From NCBI GenBank assembly GCA_016215025.1, contig JACRMI010000068.1, forward strand, positions 1-34,935: 34,935 nt of DNA. Reading direction: 5' to 3'. This stretch comes from Chloroflexota bacterium. Its GTDB lineage: Bacteria > Chloroflexota > Anaerolineae > UBA4142. Below the pieces are notes generated by a model that did not search any database, was not told where the DNA came from, and worked only from the letters and a program-made list of their open reading frames with translations. Positions 33,126 through 34,935 of the stretch are shown here, piece after piece; positions within the stretch are counted from its first letter, which is position 1; each line of letters opens with the position of its first letter. Both the position numbers and the translations under genes were made by a program.

Positions 33126-33147
33126 ACGAGAGCGGAGGATCGCAGGA

Positions 33148-34893
33148 ATGAACGTCGATCTCTTAAAGAACCGAACTTTGCGTGCCTTTCTAATCAGCGG
33201 ACTCTATCCCGGCGTGTTCCAAGCAATCACCGCTGGTGTCTTTGTCGTGGTCATCTTTCAACTCATCACTGGTCCTTCCTCTACGCACGACAATTTCGGT
33301 ATGGCGCTCACCTGGGTGCTCTGGTGGCCCATCATTCCGATCATCTTTGTCGTACTCGGTCGCTTTTGGTGCGCCATCTGTCCCTTCGGCACCCTCAGCG
33401 ATCTCGTCCAAAAAATCGCCGGCAAGAAACGCGCCGTCCCTGCGTTCCTCAAAAAGTACGGCATCTGGATTATTGATTTTTTGTTCATTCTCATCACTTG
33501 GGCAGATCATATTTGGGGAATTGTCGATAATCCGATTGGATCGGCGGTTCTTCTCCTCGCCATCACCGCCGGAGTCATCATCTCCGGCGCATTCTTTATG
33601 CGCCGAACGTGGTGTCGCTATCTCTGTTTCTTGGGCGGCTTGGCGGGAAATTACTCCCGGTCAGGTATGGTCGCATTGCGTGCGAATGAAGAGGTCTGTG
33701 TTACCTGCAAAGCGCGTGCGGCTTGTTACAACGGAAATGAAAAAGGTCCGGGTTGTCCCATGTTCGAGTTTCCCCGCCAGTTGGATAGCAATGCTCAATG
33801 CAATTTTTGCGCTGACTGTCTCAAGACTTGCCCGAACGATGCCATCCAGATCACCGTTCGACCGCCCACCCAAGAATTGTGGTTCATTCGCAAGCCCAAG
33901 TTCGAAGAAGCGTTTCTGGCGATCATCATCATGGGCATTGTGCTGGTCCAGAATATTACGATGCTGGAAGTCTGGGGATCGATGTTGCAGACATTGCAAC
34001 AGATAACCGGAACAACGGATGTGGTAATCAACTTTACGATCACCTTTCTGATTGCGATGGCAATTCCGCTTGCCTTGTTCGCGCTGGCGGCATTTATCGC
34101 CCGTCGATTCAACGGCGATTCGTTTTCCAGCAATTTTGGCAAGTTCGGTTATGCCATCATTCCGCTCGACATTGCCGGTCACATGGCGCACAATCTTTTT
34201 CATTTGCTCGCGGAAGGCAAGTCGGTTGTGTTCACCGCGCAAACGCTTGTTGGGCATGCGGTAAGCACCGAATCGGCGGCGTTGTTACCCACGCCGACCA
34301 TTCAGGTTTTGCAGTACGCCTTGCTGGCGGTCGGCGCACTCGGATCAGTGTATGCAGTCTACGCTATCGCCAAGAATCACTATGTTCAGAGCAAGCGATG
34401 GGGAGCGGTTACCTCGTATAGCATCCTCATCGTCGTTTTCCTCTCGATCAATGGCTGGCTCTTTGCGATGCCCATGTCGATGCGGATGCACCAAACGCAC
34501 TCGCATGGCATTCCCGAAGGGCATGAGGACCCATCGCAATGGTATGATGATCCCAATGCCGATAGTTGGCCCCGCAAGTTGAACATGGATTCCATCTTCC
34601 CGCCGAGCGAGGGACGCGAATTGACTATGACGGTTTGCACGAGTTGCCATTCGTTCATTCGCATTGTATACGGACACCATTCTCATTCGCACAGCACCGG
34701 CGTGCCAGGTGAGGACACGCATTGGGACCCGCATCGCGTTCGCCACGAACCCCGGTTCAAGGCGCTTACCAAAGAACAGATCGATACCATTTACGTGTCG
34801 TGTCCAAGGACATCGTACACAAAAAAGTCCAGAGACATCGTACACATTGTTGCTGAGTCGTCACATCCGCACATCGGATTAACAATCGCATAA
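33148..34893 (+). CDS. NapH-like membrane polyferredoxin with C-terminal cytochrome c domain, 3' end disrupted
   Basis: The ATG follows GAGCGGAGGATCGCAGG. The protein has NapH/CcoG-type membrane helices with paired Cys motifs (GRFWCAICPFG, Cys75/78; TWCRYLCFLGG, Cys156/160), a Cys-rich loop (Cys184, 187, 193, 203) and a ferredoxin motif CNFCADCLKTCP (Cys218, 221, 224, 228). Four or five further helices lead to a His-rich extracytoplasmic part with a heme c motif CTSCH (497-501). It should move electrons between quinones or ferredoxin and an outside partner. Homology ends at about residue 551 (KEQIDTIYV), where an insertion-sequence-like end begins at 34801; the last 30 residues are foreign. 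The heme domain is cut short, so function is doubtful. Confidence 0.8.
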   Translation: MNVDLLKNRTLRAFLISGLYPGVFQAITAGVFVVVIFQLITGPSSTHDNFGMALTWVLWWPIIPIIFVVLGRFWCAICPFGTLSDLVQKIAGKKRAVPAFLKKYGIWIIDFLFILITWADHIWGIVDNPIGSAVLLLAITAGVIISGAFFMRRTWCRYLCFLGGLAGNYSRSGMVALRANEEVCVTCKARAACYNGNEKGPGCPMFEFPRQLDSNAQCNFCADCLKTCPNDAIQITVRPPTQELWFIRKPKFEEAFLAIIIMGIVLVQNITMLEVWGSMLQTLQQITGTTDVVINFTITFLIAMAIPLALFALAAFIARRFNGDSFSSNFGKFGYAIIPLDIAGHMAHNLFHLLAEGKSVVFTAQTLVGHAVSTESAALLPTPTIQVLQYALLAVGALGSVYAVYAIAKNHYVQSKRWGAVTSYSILIVVFLSINGWLFAMPMSMRMHQTHSHGIPEGHEDPSQWYDDPNADSWPRKLNMDSIFPPSEGRELTMTVCTSCHSFIRIVYGHHSHSHSTGVPGEDTHWDPHRVRHEPRFKALTKEQIDTIYVSCPRTSYTKKSRDIVHIVAESSHPHIGLTIA

Positions 34894-34935
34894 TCGAATC
34901 TTTTCGTTCATACTGCTTCTGTAAGGAGGCGCTAT
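34801..34935 (+). mobile_element. Left end of a probable insertion sequence, truncated by the window
   Basis: Sequence starting TGTCCAAGGACATCG interrupts the cytochrome gene. It carries two near-identical subterminal repeats, and a ribosome site AAGGAGG at 34922-34928 is followed by AT at the very last bases, so a gene (probably the transposase) seems to start at 34934. TGT ends and tandem subterminal sites are usual in the IS3/IS481 groups; the family cannot be fixed without the transposase. Confidence 0.55.
34802..34846 (+). repeat. Two direct 20-bp repeats in the IS end
   Basis: GTCCAAGGACATCGTACACA (34802-34821) and GTCCAGAGACATCGTACACA (34827-34846) match in 18 of 20 positions, 25 nt apart. 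They probably are transposase binding sites. Confidence 0.7.

Overview
The window is dense bacterial DNA of mixed, roughly balanced GC, with short intergenic gaps and strong purine-rich ribosome binding sites. The mix of genes points to a Chloroflexota (Anaerolineae-like) bacterium: GAF-rich histidine kinases with NarL-type regulators, a MalT-like STAND regulator, a clostripain-type peptidase, stand-alone E2-like acyltransferase and CPBP/ICMT membrane proteins. This assignment is an inference from gene content; no rRNA or marker gene is present.

Layout. (1) 1-839 (-): 3' end-truncated clostripain-like peptidase. (2) 1246-2273 (+): three small stress or membrane genes: a 66-aa helical protein, an mscL mechanosensitive channel gene carrying an in-frame TAG at codon 10, and a GlsB/YeaQ membrane protein. 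A ~650-bp decayed stretch follows. (3) 2933-12770 (-): eleven tightly packed genes, with overlaps or gaps of no more than about 63 nt, that look like one operon. They encode a CPBP-family membrane protein, an alpha/beta hydrolase, two polytopic membrane proteins, a 59-aa Cys/Trp-rich protein, an ICMT-family methyltransferase, a membrane-anchored beta-lactamase-like serine hydrolase, a stand-alone E2-like acyltransferase, a class-III (GSA-aminomutase-like) aminotransferase and two SAM methyltransferases. The last four are translationally coupled and resemble a small-molecule biosynthesis cassette of unknown product. (4) 13076-18550 (-): a secreted duplicated-domain protein and a complete MacB-like exporter (two permeases, ATPase, lipoprotein adaptor). 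(5) 18870-30483: a signalling block. It holds a MalT-like regulator, then two divergently transcribed histidine kinase/NarL response-regulator pairs separated by a dead ISKra4-family element. Each kinase gene has a recognisable promoter, a leader of about 120-170 nt and an intrinsic-terminator-like hairpin just before the start codon. (6) 30685-34893 (+): an MBOAT acyltransferase with an SGNH partner, probably for polysaccharide O-acylation, then a NapH-like polyferredoxin fused to a c-type heme domain. The C-terminus of that last gene is broken by what looks like the end of another insertion sequence at the window edge.

Most interesting points: the dead or recoded mscL, the eleven-gene operon with its uncharacterised biosynthetic core, the two attenuator-like kinase leaders, and a cluster of phased GGTGA repeats between the MalT-like regulator and the exporter operon. 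No tRNA, rRNA or CRISPR array was seen.
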